From: Nostoc sp. JL34
Lineage (GTDB): Bacteria; Cyanobacteriota; Cyanobacteriia; Cyanobacteriales; Nostocaceae
Direction: 5' to 3'
Assembly (NCBI RefSeq): GCF_017114945.1
Contig: NZ_JABXKQ010000020.1
Span: 1-64,000 of the forward strand
DNA: 64,000 bases
The notes under the pieces are model-generated. The model saw only the letters and a program-made list of their open reading frames with translations. It ran no database searches and had not been told where the DNA came from. How positions within the stretch are numbered: the stretch's first letter is position 1; every line of letters begins with the position of its first letter. A program made the position numbers and the translations under genes. Shown here in pieces: positions 1 to 10,613 of this stretch.

Positions 1-61
1 ATAGTACAAAAATACTATATAGAGCGATCGCACTGTGCCAGTTGCGTAAGTCCTGGTTTCT

Positions 62-2035
62 ATGCAAATGGTATTTTTACCCCAAAGAGAGAAGATTTCC
101 AAATGGAGACAAAGTAGAATCGAAAATAAATATCACAAGCTGTTTATGCAATGGGCTAATTTTCTAGCCAAAGAAGCTGCTACTAATGGCTTATATCTAG
201 AGCAAACAGCAGCTTTTATAAAGTATTTTAAGACTGAAAATTTAGGAAAAAGTGAAGCTATACTTGCCAGCGAATTAAACGTTGAGATTGCTGCTTTCAG
301 AAAGTGGATGGGTGAGGTATATGACAAGTTCGCCCAGAATTATCCTGAATTAGCTATTTCCAACAGTCTGGGCAAACTAGACAAGTTACAAGCTTACCTG
401 AGCGCGAAATACAATAGCGAATTGGATGTCCTCAAACCATTGGCGGCGATGAAATTATTAAAATCGCTGGTGGTTCGCGAACGACTGCAACAAGAACCGT
501 GGGTTGCGAGAAGAATTTGTAAATTTTTAGGATATTTACCTTTAGCGTTAGAGTTAGTGGGGCGATATCTGGATAAAATGCCAGATTTATCTCTGGAAAG
601 ACTGCTGAAGCGGCTAAAGAAAAAACGAGTTGAACATGAACTAGTGGTCAACAACTCATTGATGCATTATGAATCCGGTGTAGCTGAAGCTTTTGAATTG
701 AATTGGGAACAGTTGGATGAGAATGCACAAAGCTTTGCCTATTTGCTAAGTTTGTGTGCCTTAACTGACATTCCCTTATCTGTTGAGACGATAGAAGATG
801 ACAGAAAACAACAACTCCATGAGAAAGCCATAGCCGATTTACTGGAATTGCATTTGCTACAACGGCAAAGTCAAGGAATTTATCGTCTAAATCCACTAAT
901 TCGGCAACTTATCCAAATGAAGCTGGATAAGTCAAGTGAGGCGGATGAAGCAAAAACCAAATTTGCAGCGATGATGTTAGAGGTAGCAAAGCTAATTCCC
1001 CAACAGCCTAACCCTGAAGATATTCTCAACCTCACTCCACATATCCCGCACATTATAGAGGTTGCAACCCACCTGTTCGAGTATTTGGGCGATGAAAATC
1101 TAATTACTCTGTTTACCAAATTAGCCTGGTTTTATCAAGGTCAAGGACTTTATCAGCAAGCAGAACGTTGGTTGCAAAAGTGTGTAGAACTGACTCAAAA
1201 TCGTCTTGGTTTAGAACATTCCGATGTTGCTGCTAGTTTTAACAATTTAGCAGAACTCTACAAATCTATAGGACGCTACAGCGAAGCCCAAGCCCTATAT
1301 CAGCAAGCTTTAGAACTGAGAAAACGCCTGCTAGGAGAAGAACATACTGATGTCGCCACTAGCCTAAACAATTTAGCATTACTCTACGAATCTACAGGAC
1401 GCTACAGCGAAGCCCAACCTTTGCTTGAGCAAGCTTTAGAATTGAGAAAACGTCTGCTGGGAGAAGAGCATACCGATGTTGCCACTAGCCTGAGCTATTT
1501 AGCATTAGTCTACGAATCTACAGGACGCTATAGCGAAGCCGAACCTTTGTATCAGCAAGCTTTAGAACTGTGGAAACGCCTAGTGGGAGAAGAACATCCC
1601 CATATCGCCACTAGCCTGAACAATTTAGCTGCATTGTACTGTTATACAGGACGGTACAGCAAAGCTGAACCCTTGCTGAAGCAAGCTTTAGAACTGAGAA
1701 AACGCCTGCTAGGAGAAGAACATATTGATGTTGCCACTAGCCTGAACAATTTAGCACAACTCTACGAATCTACAGAACGCCACAGCAAAGCCGAACCCTT
1801 GTATCAGAAAGCTTTAGAACTGAGTAAACGCCTGCTGGGAGAAAACCATCCCGATGTTGCCATTAGTCTGAACAATCTAGCAGCACTCTACCGTTATACA
1901 AGACGCTACAAGAAAGCCAAACCCTTATTTGAGAAAGCTTTGAGAATTTGTGAACGAACTTTAGGTGTAAGTCATCCTACGACTATGACGGTTCGGGCAA
2001 ATTATGCAAGCTTTTTAAGAGAAGCATATCACTAG
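62..2035 (+). CDS. TPR protein with truncated NB-ARC remnant
   Basis: The 657-residue product has three parts. Residues 1 to about 120 are a helical N-terminal region with a WMGEVYDKF segment, resembling N-termini of cyanobacterial NB-ARC/NACHT proteins. Residues about 125-345 look like the distal part of an NB-ARC ATPase: the PLAL motif (GYLPLALELVGRYL, near residue 157) and the following winged-helix-like segment are present, but I see no P-loop or Walker B. Residues about 350-645 are seven 42-residue kinesin-light-chain-type TPR units, each with NNLA.LY and GRYSEA. Such STAND proteins usually act as signalling or defence switches. Without a P-loop this one probably cannot bind nucleotide normally, so it is either a scaffold or a decayed gene. 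The frame itself is open. The start at 62 is weakly supported. Confidence 0.75.
   Translation: MQMVFLPQREKISKWRQSRIENKYHKLFMQWANFLAKEAATNGLYLEQTAAFIKYFKTENLGKSEAILASELNVEIAAFRKWMGEVYDKFAQNYPELAISNSLGKLDKLQAYLSAKYNSELDVLKPLAAMKLLKSLVVRERLQQEPWVARRICKFLGYLPLALELVGRYLDKMPDLSLERLLKRLKKKRVEHELVVNNSLMHYESGVAEAFELNWEQLDENAQSFAYLLSLCALTDIPLSVETIEDDRKQQLHEKAIADLLELHLLQRQSQGIYRLNPLIRQLIQMKLDKSSEADEAKTKFAAMMLEVAKLIPQQPNPEDILNLTPHIPHIIEVATHLFEYLGDENLITLFTKLAWFYQGQGLYQQAERWLQKCVELTQNRLGLEHSDVAASFNNLAELYKSIGRYSEAQALYQQALELRKRLLGEEHTDVATSLNNLALLYESTGRYSEAQPLLEQALELRKRLLGEEHTDVATSLSYLALVYESTGRYSEAEPLYQQALELWKRLVGEEHPHIATSLNNLAALYCYTGRYSKAEPLLKQALELRKRLLGEEHIDVATSLNNLAQLYESTERHSKAEPLYQKALELSKRLLGENHPDVAISLNNLAALYRYTRRYKKAKPLFEKALRICERTLGVSHPTTMTVRANYASFLREAYH
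1110..1990 (+). repeat. 126-bp tandem repeats encoding TPR units
   Basis: About seven copies of a 126-bp unit lie in tandem in the 3' half of the TPR gene. Phrases such as ctgctaggagaagaacat and acaggacgctacagcgaag recur in most copies. The nucleotide conservation implies recent duplication or gene conversion, so repeat number may vary between strains. Confidence 0.85.
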
Positions 2036-2224
2036 CGATCGCACCCTCTATAATTACACCAAATGTGGAAATCTTTGCCCAACTGCAACCATTTGAGTCC
2101 CAAACTCGAAACTTGAGGTTCAGAAGCTCAAGTTCACCCTCAAAAGCTGACTCTCTGTGTTCTCTGTGTCCTCAGCGGTTCAAAAAAATATCCCCCTCTC
2201 CACCAATGAAGAAGGGGTGAGAGT

Positions 2225-2722
2225 CTACTTACATCCTAAAGATTTGCGAGTATCCACACCAGTTTTAGAATTCACACCACTTGCCTTAACACAAAGCTTT
2301 TTCACTTGTATCCCATCTAATATTGCATTGGTAAAATCGGTACCGGTGACATCCACGCCATCAAAAGTAGAACGTAGCATCATCGCATCAGTCAACACAG
2401 CATCACTAAAATCAGCATCCTTAAACCTTGTTAAATAGGCTATGCCTTCACTAAAATCAGCACCATGCAGATTTACTCCCTCCAATACGCTACCGTTAAA
2501 GACGCCACCACGTAAGTCAGCATTGCTAAAATTAGCATTCTCTAATTTGAGATTGGTAAACTCAGTACCAATTAAACTTTGACCAGAGTAATCCTTGCCT
2601 TTAAGTTCATCATTCCCCACAGAACGGGTAATACTGGAAGAACTTGCAGCTTGCGCTGATAGGGGAAACAAAAAAAGAACCATAGCTAAGACAAAGCTAG
2701 CTAACAGTTGCCAATATTTCAT
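2225..2722 (-). CDS. Secreted pentapeptide-repeat protein
   Basis: This 165-residue protein begins with a clear Sec signal peptide: a basic start, a hydrophobic stretch at about residues 6-22, and an AQA cleavage motif near 24-26. About ten pentapeptide repeats of the A(D/N)(L/F)XX type follow at residues 50-140 (for example [20 protein letters not shown]), predicting a right-handed quadrilateral beta-helix. The C-terminus has two cysteines that could form a disulfide. It is expected in the periplasm or thylakoid lumen, where many cyanobacterial pentapeptide proteins of unknown role are found. It is divergent from gcvT, so the 2723-2888 gap should hold both promoters. Confidence 0.85.
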   Translation of the reverse strand: MKYWQLLASFVLAMVLFLFPLSAQAASSSSITRSVGNDELKGKDYSGQSLIGTEFTNLKLENANFSNADLRGGVFNGSVLEGVNLHGADFSEGIAYLTRFKDADFSDAVLTDAMMLRSTFDGVDVTGTDFTNAILDGIQVKKLCVKASGVNSKTGVDTRKSLGCK

Positions 2723-2888
2723 AATGTCTTCTTAATAAATCTCAACACTTGCACCATTAACTATTAAACCTTACAGAAGGGGACAAGGGGGACAAGGGGG
2801 ACAATGCTCCAATTCGATACATAAGACTGTAAAACCGGAAAGCATCTCGTAGGATGATAGATGTTGAGGTGCGATCGCAAAATTACCT

Positions 2889-4025
2889 GTGGCTAATCAA
2901 GAAGACAACGCCCAATCTCTGGCGCGAACCCCCTTATATCAACTGGGTGTAGAACTCAAAGCACGCCTTACCAGCTTTGGCGGCTGGGAAATGCCTGTGC
3001 AATTTAGTGGAATTAGCCGCGAACACGAGGCTGTAAGAAATACAGCCGGAATGTTCGATATTTCCCACATGGGCAAATTTACCCTCCAAGGTAAAAATCT
3101 GATTTCCCAACTCCAGCCACTAGTGCCTTCCGACTTGAGTCGTTTGCAAGCTGGTCAAGCACAATACACCGTATTGTTAAATCCCCAAGCGGGAATTATT
3201 GACGACATCATTGTTTATTATCAAGGTGAAGACACCACTGGGATACAGAGGGCATTCATCATAGTCAATGCGGCAACTTCCAGTAAAGATAAAGCATGGC
3301 TATTGCAACACCTTGATTTGGATAAAGTGCAATTCCAAGACATTTCGCCAGAAAAAGCCTTAATCGCGGTGCAAGGGCCAAAAGCGATTAAATATCTCCA
3401 GTCATTAGTACAAGAAGACTTACAACCAATCAAAGCCTTCGGACATTTAGAAGCAACGCTACTAGGTAAACCTGCCTTCCTGGCCCGCACAGGTTACACC
3501 GGAGAAGATGGCTTTGAGGTGATGGTAGATCCGGATGTGGGAGTAGAATTGTGGCGAAGTCTTCATAAAGCTGGTGTTATTCCCTGTGGACTCGGTGCGA
3601 GAGACACTCTGCGGCTAGAAGCGGCTATGGCACTTTACGGACAAGATATCGATGACACCACCACACCCTTAGAAGCAGGATTGGGGTGGCTAGTTCACTT
3701 AGATACAAAAGGCGATTTTATTGGTCGGGAAGTTTTAGCACAACAAAAAGCCGCTGGAGTGCAGCGCCGATTGGTCGGTTTGCAAACCCAAGGACGTAAC
3801 ATTGCCCGTCACGGCTATCAAGTGTTATCCGCAGGTAAAGTTGTAGGAGAAGTTACTAGTGGCACCCTGTCACCTACACTTGGTTATCCTGTTGCTTTAG
3901 CCTACGTTCCCACCCAGCTAGCAACTGTCGGTCAGCAGCTAGAAGTCGAAATTCGTGGCAAAGCTTATCCAGCAGTTGTGGTGAAACGTCCCTTTTATCG
4001 GTCAAAAAATCGTGTTGCCAACTGA
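2889..4025 (+). CDS. gcvT: Glycine cleavage system T protein (aminomethyltransferase)
   Basis: This enzyme transfers the aminomethyl carbon from lipoylated H protein to tetrahydrofolate, releasing ammonia. The 378 residues match normal GcvT length. The N-terminus LYQLGVELKARLTSFGGWEMPVQF is typical, as are the SHMGKF motif, GYTGEDGFE and GLGARDTLRLEA in the folate-binding core, and the C-terminal GEVTSGTLSPTL in the barrel domain. The reading frame opens with GTG and has no strong ribosome-binding site, so the start is provisional. It leads the gcvT-gcvH-gcvP cluster, which handles photorespiratory glycine in cyanobacteria. Confidence 0.96.
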   Translation: MANQEDNAQSLARTPLYQLGVELKARLTSFGGWEMPVQFSGISREHEAVRNTAGMFDISHMGKFTLQGKNLISQLQPLVPSDLSRLQAGQAQYTVLLNPQAGIIDDIIVYYQGEDTTGIQRAFIIVNAATSSKDKAWLLQHLDLDKVQFQDISPEKALIAVQGPKAIKYLQSLVQEDLQPIKAFGHLEATLLGKPAFLARTGYTGEDGFEVMVDPDVGVELWRSLHKAGVIPCGLGARDTLRLEAAMALYGQDIDDTTTPLEAGLGWLVHLDTKGDFIGREVLAQQKAAGVQRRLVGLQTQGRNIARHGYQVLSAGKVVGEVTSGTLSPTLGYPVALAYVPTQLATVGQQLEVEIRGKAYPAVVVKRPFYRSKNRVAN

Positions 4026-4150
4026 TAAGCGCCGAGGTTTTTGAGGAATAATGTGTTGTGAGTTATTCAATCTACACTAAGGTTCATTACCAGATATGAC
4101 TTGGATGACTGTTAGGGAAATAATTTTTTTGATAAGGGAGAGGAAGTGAT

Positions 4151-4540
4151 ATGTCTTTTGAATATCCTCAAGATTTCAGATACCTGGATTCTCATGAATA
4201 CGTGCGAATCGATGGTGAAATTGCCACTATTGGCATTACTGAGTTTGCCGTACATGAATTGGGTGATATCGTCTTTTTGGAACTGCCAGAAATTGGCGAC
4301 GCCCTTACCAGGGGAGAAAACTTTGGCACAATTGAATCAGTGAAAGCCGTTGAAGAATTGAATTCACCAGTGACAGGCACTGTTATAGAACGCAATGAAG
4401 CCTTAATTAATTCTCCCGAAGAAGTGTCAGAAGACCCCTACGGAGAAGGGTGGTTTTTGAAAGTGCGCGTCAATGATCCTGGCGAAGTTGAGGATGCCTT
4501 AACAGCGGATGAGTATCGCGCCCAAGTAGAAGGCGAGTAG
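4151..4540 (+). CDS. gcvH: Glycine cleavage system H protein
   Basis: This lipoyl carrier shuttles the aminomethyl intermediate between the P, T and L proteins. At 129 residues it has normal length. The lipoyl lysine is K65 in [12 protein letters not shown], and the flanking [17 protein letters not shown] and SPVTG segments form the typical hybrid-motif fold. The start is supported by a strong purine-rich ribosome-binding site (gggagaggaag) just upstream of the ATG at 4151. It lies 125 bp after gcvT and 175 bp before gcvP on the same strand. Confidence 0.97.
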   Translation: MSFEYPQDFRYLDSHEYVRIDGEIATIGITEFAVHELGDIVFLELPEIGDALTRGENFGTIESVKAVEELNSPVTGTVIERNEALINSPEEVSEDPYGEGWFLKVRVNDPGEVEDALTADEYRAQVEGE

Positions 4541-4715
4541 GAGTACTAAGTGCTGAGTGGGGAAGTGGAAGAGTAAGGGAGTAGGTGAGTGGGCGAGGTA
4601 ATTAACAATTACTCTTATTCACCTATCCAATATCTTCCCAATCCGCAGTCTCTAGCCCCCAGTTTAAGAGTATTTATTGCAAAATATGATAATAGTACCA
4701 TCTGGAGAGTAATTT

Positions 4716-7628
4716 GTGGTATTGAACGCCCCTATTCTCAAGTCTAATGAGCAGCAAGTGCTGGACGAAAAAAGTCAAAAGTTAAGTAGTTTTGTGCCAA
4801 GACACATTGGCCCTAACTCCGATGATATCGAGCAAATGCTTAAGGTTTTGGGGTTTCCCAGCCTGGATGCCCTAATCGACCAAACAGTTCCACAGACAAT
4901 TCGGTTGAAGCAACCGCTAAAGTTACCAGCAGCAGAAAGTGAGTACGCAGCACTGGCATCGTTAAAAAAAGTTGCGGGCAAAAATCAGGTTTTCCGTTCA
5001 TATATTGGTATGGGATATTACGACAGTATTACCCCACCTGTGATTGGGCGTAACATCCTAGAAAATCCCGGTTGGTATACTGCCTATACTCCTTATCAGC
5101 CAGAAATTGCCCAAGGGCGACTGGAAGCATTGCTGAATTTTCAAACCCTGATTATTGACCTCACAGGTTTGGAAATTGCCAATGCTTCGTTACTTGATGA
5201 AGCCACAGCAGCAGCAGAAGCGATGAGCCTAAGCTATGGTGTCTCCAAAAATCAGGCAGATGCCTATTTTGTCTCTCGTGATTGCCATCCCCAAACTATT
5301 GATGTGTTACAAACACGGGCGAAACCATTGGGGATTAAGATCATTGTCGGCGATCATCAAACATTTGATTTTGATCGACCAATTTTTGGGGCCGTTCTGC
5401 AATACCCTGCAAGTGATGGCACTATTTACGACTACCGCGCTTTTATAGAAAAAGCCCATGCTAAGGGTGCATTGGTGACGGTAGCAGCAGATCCTTTAAG
5501 TTTAACTTTGCTGACCCCTCCTGGGGAATTTGGCGCTGATATTGCTGTCGGAAGCACTCAGCGCTTCGGTATTCCGTTGGGGTTTGGGGGCCCTCACGCG
5601 GCCTACTTTGCTACAAAGGAAGAGTATAAACGGTTGATTCCAGGGCGAATTGTGGGTGTATCAAAAGATTCCCAAGGGAAGCCTGCATTGCGTCTCGCCT
5701 TGCAAACCCGCGAACAGCACATCCGCCGCGAAAAAGCTACTAGTAATATTTGTACTGCACAGGTGCTACTGGCGGTGATGGCGAGTATGTACGCGGTCTA
5801 TCATGGGCCTACTGGACTGAAGCAAATTGCCGAAAATATCCATTCTTTGACGGTCTTGTTGGCAGAAGGACTGAAGCGTTTGGGTTACAGCATCAGTTCC
5901 AAAGATTTCTTTGATACGCTGCCAGTAGAACTGGGAAGACACAATTTAAAAGATATTTTGACAGCTAGCGAACAGCTTCAAATTAATCTGCGGGTTTTTG
6001 ATGCCACAACTGTTGGTATTTCGCTGGATGAAACAACTACGCCAGAAGATTTAATCGACCTTTGGCAGATTTTCGCTGGTACAGATGATTTACCTTTCAC
6101 TTTAGAAGAATTAACTTCTTCCTCATCCTCACATCTTTTTCTCTCCCGTACAAGTACATATCTCACTCACCCAGTTTTTAACCGCTATCACTCAGAAACT
6201 GAGTTGTTGCGTTATCTGCACAAGCTAGAAAGCAAGGACTTGTCGCTAACGACATCGATGATTCCCTTGGGTTCTTGCACAATGAAGTTGAATGCGACAG
6301 CTGAGATGATTCCGGTAAGTTGGGAGGAATTTGGCAAGATTCATCCATTTGCGCCTGCATCCCAAACACAGGGTTATCAAATCCTATTCCAGCAACTTGA
6401 GGCATGGTTAGCTGAAATTACTGGTTTTGCCGGAATTTCTCTACAACCAAATGCTGGTTCTCAGGGCGAATACGCGGGACTTTTAGTAATTCGTCAATAT
6501 CACAAAAATCGGGGTGAGGCACACCGCAATGTCTGTTTGATTCCCACTTCGGCACATGGGACAAACCCTGCAAGTGCGGTGATGTGTGGGATGAAGGTGG
6601 TGGCTGTTGCCTGTGACTCACAAGGTAATATTGACGTTGCTGATTTGAAGGCTAAGGCTGAAAAACACAGTAATGAACTTGCCGCCTTAATGGTGACATA
6701 CCCCTCAACTCACGGTGTTTTTGAGGAGCCAATTCAGGAAATCTGCGCTGTTGTCCATAGTCACGGTGGACAAGTTTACATGGATGGGGCAAATATGAAC
6801 GCCCAAGTGGGAATTTGCCGTCCTGGGGATATTGGCGCGGATGTCTGTCATTTAAATTTGCACAAAACTTTCTGTATTCCTCATGGTGGCGGTGGCCCTG
6901 GTATGGGGCCGATTGGTGTTGCATCTCATCTTGTGCCGTTTTTGCCCGGACATCCTGTTGTCACTATCGACACCTCAACTCAGGACTCTAATATTGGTGC
7001 TGTTGCTGCTGCGCCTTGGGGTAGTGCGAGTATCTTGGTGATTTCTTGGATGTACATCGCCATGATGGGTGCAGATGGTTTAACCCATGCAACTAAGGTG
7101 GCGATTCTCAACGCTAATTACATTGCCAAGAAACTGGAATCGTACTATCCGGTTTTATATCAGGGGAAAAATGGTCTAGTTGCCCATGAATGTATTTTAG
7201 ATTTGCGATCGCTCAAAAAATCAGCTGCGATCGAAATCGATGATGTTGCCAAGCGTCTCATAGATTATGGTTTCCATGCGCCGACTGTCTCCTGGCCTGT
7301 AGGGGGTACAATCATGGTGGAACCTACAGAAAGTGAATCTAAGCAAGAATTGGATCGTTTCTGTGATGCGTTGATTTCTATTCGCCAAGAAATTGCCGAA
7401 ATAGAAGTTGGCAAGGTGGATGCCCAAGATAATGTTTTGAAGAATGCACCCCACACTGCTGAAAGCCTGATCGCTGGAGAATGGCAGCATCCCTATTCTC
7501 GCGAACAAGCTGCCTATCCTGCACCTTGGACTCGTGAATATAAATTCTGGCCTGCTGTCGGTCGCATTGACTCAGCCTTTGGCGATAGGAATTTTGTTTG
7601 TTCTTGTCTGCCAATGGATGCTTATTAA
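4716..7628 (+). CDS. gcvP: Glycine dehydrogenase (decarboxylating), P protein
   Basis: This PLP enzyme decarboxylates glycine and loads the remaining aminomethyl group on GcvH. The 970-residue product is a single-chain P protein with both halves fused, as usual in cyanobacteria and eukaryotes. The N-terminal half has [18 protein letters not shown] and the YIGMGYYD and [18 protein letters not shown] segments. The C-terminal half carries the PLP lysine K717 in [23 protein letters not shown]. The start is GTG with ggagag eight bases upstream. The L protein is not in the window and is presumably encoded elsewhere. Confidence 0.97.
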   Translation: MVLNAPILKSNEQQVLDEKSQKLSSFVPRHIGPNSDDIEQMLKVLGFPSLDALIDQTVPQTIRLKQPLKLPAAESEYAALASLKKVAGKNQVFRSYIGMGYYDSITPPVIGRNILENPGWYTAYTPYQPEIAQGRLEALLNFQTLIIDLTGLEIANASLLDEATAAAEAMSLSYGVSKNQADAYFVSRDCHPQTIDVLQTRAKPLGIKIIVGDHQTFDFDRPIFGAVLQYPASDGTIYDYRAFIEKAHAKGALVTVAADPLSLTLLTPPGEFGADIAVGSTQRFGIPLGFGGPHAAYFATKEEYKRLIPGRIVGVSKDSQGKPALRLALQTREQHIRREKATSNICTAQVLLAVMASMYAVYHGPTGLKQIAENIHSLTVLLAEGLKRLGYSISSKDFFDTLPVELGRHNLKDILTASEQLQINLRVFDATTVGISLDETTTPEDLIDLWQIFAGTDDLPFTLEELTSSSSSHLFLSRTSTYLTHPVFNRYHSETELLRYLHKLESKDLSLTTSMIPLGSCTMKLNATAEMIPVSWEEFGKIHPFAPASQTQGYQILFQQLEAWLAEITGFAGISLQPNAGSQGEYAGLLVIRQYHKNRGEAHRNVCLIPTSAHGTNPASAVMCGMKVVAVACDSQGNIDVADLKAKAEKHSNELAALMVTYPSTHGVFEEPIQEICAVVHSHGGQVYMDGANMNAQVGICRPGDIGADVCHLNLHKTFCIPHGGGGPGMGPIGVASHLVPFLPGHPVVTIDTSTQDSNIGAVAAAPWGSASILVISWMYIAMMGADGLTHATKVAILNANYIAKKLESYYPVLYQGKNGLVAHECILDLRSLKKSAAIEIDDVAKRLIDYGFHAPTVSWPVGGTIMVEPTESESKQELDRFCDALISIRQEIAEIEVGKVDAQDNVLKNAPHTAESLIAGEWQHPYSREQAAYPAPWTREYKFWPAVGRIDSAFGDRNFVCSCLPMDAY

Positions 7629-7644
7629 ACTGAAGTGAAGAGTT

Positions 7645-7674
7645 AGGAGTTAGGAATTAAAACTCCTAACTCCT
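7645..7674. terminator. Bidirectional hairpin between gcvP and phoD
   Basis: The 11-bp perfect inverted repeat AGGAGTTAGGA (7645-7655) / TCCTAACTCCT (7664-7674) has an 8-base loop and sits between two convergent genes. There is no long U tract, so it may equally be one of the fold-back repeats common in this genome. Confidence 0.45.
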
Positions 7675-7748
7675 GCCTTCGATAAACACTGATGATTTAC
7701 CTGTTTCTATCTGTAATTGTCTGGTTCTGATACCTAGGAATTAGATGA

Positions 7749-9338
7749 TTAGGCTTGTTGTATTTCTGGACGACCATCTTCAACTACAAATGAAGCCCGC
7801 TTACCAAGCGTGCCATTCGGGGTTGTGACGTTTGATAAAACTAGATAGTCTGTCTGGTAGGTTGTGGGAGTCAGCGCACAGCGAACATATCCCCGTTGAC
7901 CGTTGAAGAACTTAATGTGTGGGTTATCGGGTAAGTAAGCTTCAACATTTGGGGTGGTATCTGCCCCATCTCCACCGGAGGTTATTGAGGTACAGACAAA
8001 TTCACTTCCGACCGTAGCAGATTTTGGGTTATTAAAGTCAGCCTTTAAATTTATTGCCCAATTGGAATGGATATCGCCTGATAAGACTACTGGATTAGAT
8101 GGTTTGCGCTGTTCTAAAAAACGCATGAGGCGATCGCGGGAAGCCACATAACCATCCCACTTATCCATGCTGTAAGTTTCGCCTTCCCCTGCTTTTGTGT
8201 CTATCTGAGCAACTATAACTTGCTGGGCTAAAACGTTCCACTTAGCCTGTGAGTTATTTAAACCATTGTATAGCCAATCTTCCTGACGCTTGCCGGTAAT
8301 CGTTGCATTCGGATCTAAGTTTTCTGGGCAACGTTCTTTAGTACCATCACCACAGGGCTGATCGGTGCGATATTGGCGGGTATCTAGGACATGGAAGGTG
8401 GCTAAGTTACCAAAGGAGAGCCGACGGTAAAGTTGCATATCGGGGCCAACGGGACGCGAGAAGGGGCGCAGTGGCATGTGTTCGTAGTAAGCCTGATAGG
8501 CAGCAGCCCTTCGTTGTAGGAAGATTGCCCGATTTTGATCTGGTTCAGTATCGACTTCCGAGATGTCGTTGGCGTAGTTGTTTTCTACCTCGTGGTCATC
8601 CCAGGTGACAATCCAGGGAAAGGCTGCATGAGCTGCTTGCAGATTGGTATCGGTTTTATAGAGGGCGTGACGGTTACGGTAATCTTCTAAGGTTAGAATT
8701 TCGGCACTGTTGTGCTTTCTGGGGCGATTGTTTGAGATTCCTCCTTCATAGATGTAGTCTCCAACATGCACTACCAAGCTGAGGTCATCCTGGGCTAGAT
8801 ATTTGTAAGCAGTAAAGTACCCCTGCTCATAGTGCTGACAGGAAACAAGGGCAAAGTTTAATTTATTTAAGTAGCCACCTGCTAAAGGCGCTGTACGAGT
8901 GCGACCAATGGGGCTAGCGTCTTGACCGACGAGAAACCGATACCAGTACCAAGTATCAGATTGCAGTCCTTCTACGACAACTCGAACGGAATGAGCTAAT
9001 TGTGGAGTTGCAAGTACCGTACCTCTGGAGACAATACGCCTCATGTCGGGATCGGTTGCTATTTCCCAGCGAATTGGCACATTCACAGGTGGCATTCCAC
9101 CTCCGTTTAAGGGTTCAGGAGCGAGACGAGTCCAGATAACTACGCTGCTAGGATAGGGTTCACCCGACGCCACACCCAAAGTAAAAGGATAATTAGAAAA
9201 TCTGCTTTTAGCAATCGCTCTTTGAGGAGAAAATTGGTTAGCGATCGCCAAACCAGACAATGCTCCTGCTCCAATAATTAAGTTGCGTCGTTTGATTCGA
9301 CTGTCCAGAAACTGCTCAAAATTTCGGTAATCTACCAT
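7749..9338 (-). CDS. phoD: PhoD-type alkaline phosphatase, Tat-exported
   Basis: The 529-residue protein belongs to the PhoD metallophosphatase family, calcium/iron enzymes that release phosphate from organic esters outside the cytoplasm. The N-terminus has a twin-arginine motif (KRRNLIIGAG, RR at 17-18) followed by a hydrophobic stretch, as expected for Tat export. Family motifs are visible: GVASGEPYPSSVVIWTRLAP, FALVSCQHYEQGYFTAY, VVHVGDYIYEGG, TWDDHEVENNYA and VVLSGDIHSNW, which hold the metal ligands. In many cyanobacteria such genes belong to the PhoB regulon; I did not identify a convincing pho box in the upstream gap. Confidence 0.92.
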   Translation of the reverse strand: MVDYRNFEQFLDSRIKRRNLIIGAGALSGLAIANQFSPQRAIAKSRFSNYPFTLGVASGEPYPSSVVIWTRLAPEPLNGGGMPPVNVPIRWEIATDPDMRRIVSRGTVLATPQLAHSVRVVVEGLQSDTWYWYRFLVGQDASPIGRTRTAPLAGGYLNKLNFALVSCQHYEQGYFTAYKYLAQDDLSLVVHVGDYIYEGGISNNRPRKHNSAEILTLEDYRNRHALYKTDTNLQAAHAAFPWIVTWDDHEVENNYANDISEVDTEPDQNRAIFLQRRAAAYQAYYEHMPLRPFSRPVGPDMQLYRRLSFGNLATFHVLDTRQYRTDQPCGDGTKERCPENLDPNATITGKRQEDWLYNGLNNSQAKWNVLAQQVIVAQIDTKAGEGETYSMDKWDGYVASRDRLMRFLEQRKPSNPVVLSGDIHSNWAINLKADFNNPKSATVGSEFVCTSITSGGDGADTTPNVEAYLPDNPHIKFFNGQRGYVRCALTPTTYQTDYLVLSNVTTPNGTLGKRASFVVEDGRPEIQQA

Positions 9339-9562
9339 TCTCTACTCCTAACTAACACGTAAGTTAAAGTACAGCAACAGCTAACACGAAGAAGGCAGGG
9401 TAATAGTAGACAAACTTCGTAACTAATTCCCTTACCAAAATCAGGTTTTAATTCCCAATTTTCTCTTAGCATCATTGTGTTAGATGTTGTTTTGCCACAT
9501 TAAAGCCTACGAATAAGAGATTAATCTTTGGCAAAGAAATTGTTAATATCAACTTAACCAAG

Positions 9563-10114
9563 TCAGACTTTAACCTTTTTTCTTGATGCTACCTTTCTCT
9601 TCATCATCCAGCCAAGGCTACAAACAAAAAGAGTACCAACTAAAGGTGTAGGTTCAGGTACTTGTCTATAAGAAACTGTACCTGATATAAGTTCAGCATC
9701 TGGAGAAGTTTTAGAGAAAATTGTAAAATCCTTACCAATAATTTCATAACTGATAGAACTCGAAGGATTAGCTTTATCATCGAACTGATAATCTAATGCA
9801 AAATATGTTTGTCCTGTTAAGGATATGCTGGGGAAAACAAGAGGAAAATCTGGGTAGTTGGCATCATCTTGTTGGGTGTAAACCGTAGAGTCACCATCAA
9901 ACTTGAAAGAGAGTGACTTAATGGCAGCTTCGGGATTATAGTCATTGCTGAAAGTTGAGTCATCAAAGCTAAAAAAGCCATTTCCCTTAGTTCCTGGGCT
10001 ATCAACGGTGAAAACGTAATTAAGAATTGCAGCAGATGCAGATTTTGCATCTACTGTAGCAAAACCTAAAGTAAGAGTAGCAGCAGCAACCAATAATTTT
10101 GGAATCAATTTCAT
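9563..10114 (-). CDS. PEP-CTERM sorting-domain protein
   Basis: The ATG at 10114 is preferred over one 15 codons upstream because it follows a good ribosome-binding site (gtgaggaaaac) and opens directly into a signal peptide (MKLIPKLLVAAATLTLGF, cleavage near SASA). The mature protein is about 155 residues, rich in D, S, F and Y and probably beta-structured. It ends in a PEP-CTERM tail: VPEPTP, a hydrophobic segment, then a KRK-rich end. Such proteins are exported and processed by exosortase and are associated with extracellular polymer production. The mature domain is not one I recognise. Confidence 0.85.
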   Translation of the reverse strand: MKLIPKLLVAAATLTLGFATVDAKSASAAILNYVFTVDSPGTKGNGFFSFDDSTFSNDYNPEAAIKSLSFKFDGDSTVYTQQDDANYPDFPLVFPSISLTGQTYFALDYQFDDKANPSSSISYEIIGKDFTIFSKTSPDAELISGTVSYRQVPEPTPLVGTLFVCSLGWMMKRKVASRKKVKV

Positions 10115-10613
10115 CTCAGTTTTCCTCACCATAAACTTTTTTAAGCAATGCAAATACAAACTATAAAAATAGCTTGTTTATAACTTACTTATTTTCCAAA
10201 TGGATATTCATAACTGTTTGCAACAGTTATGAAATCAATGATTTTTCCTTTTTTCTGAAAAATAAATAAGTCTCCAATTATTTTGAGACACCCTATTTTA
10301 GAATTATGAGTTTAAGCAGACTTTAATCAAAGGTAAAAATAAAATTTAATTTAAGTTTGCCGATAACCACAGGGCAAACGCATCTAAGTCAGGACTTACG
10401 CAAATTTTGGATGAAGATGCATAGAAAGAACTCCACCGCTTGCGGCACTTTCCCTTATTAAAGGGAGGTTGGGAGGGTTTAAATTATCAATTACATTACT
10501 AAATTATCAATAAAGCCAAGTTTTCAGTTGGCGGGCTACGCCTACGCATAGCGTACCGGAGGTAATCGCATCCCAAAATAGCCTATTTCCACTTTTAGTT
10601 TTAACACTTAGCC
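10115..10613. other. Gene-free stretch, about 500 bp, with dispersed repeats
   Basis: No coding gene is seen. The part nearest 10115 is the leader and promoter of the PEP-CTERM gene and is AT-rich. Further left are aggacttacgcaa (10391-10403), a motif repeated elsewhere in the window, and a GC-rich element ggcgggctacgcctacgcat at 10530-10560. Confidence 0.6.

Noticed and set aside
2723-2888. Glycine riboswitch upstream of gcvT
   Set aside because: I looked for the conserved paired aptamer features and saw only AT-rich sequence and a GGGGGACAAGG-type repeat. Not supported; an Infernal search would settle it.
7645-7674. Insertion sequence end at the gcvP/phoD junction
   Set aside because: Only a short palindrome without transposase remnant or duplicated target; a hairpin between converging genes is the simpler reading.
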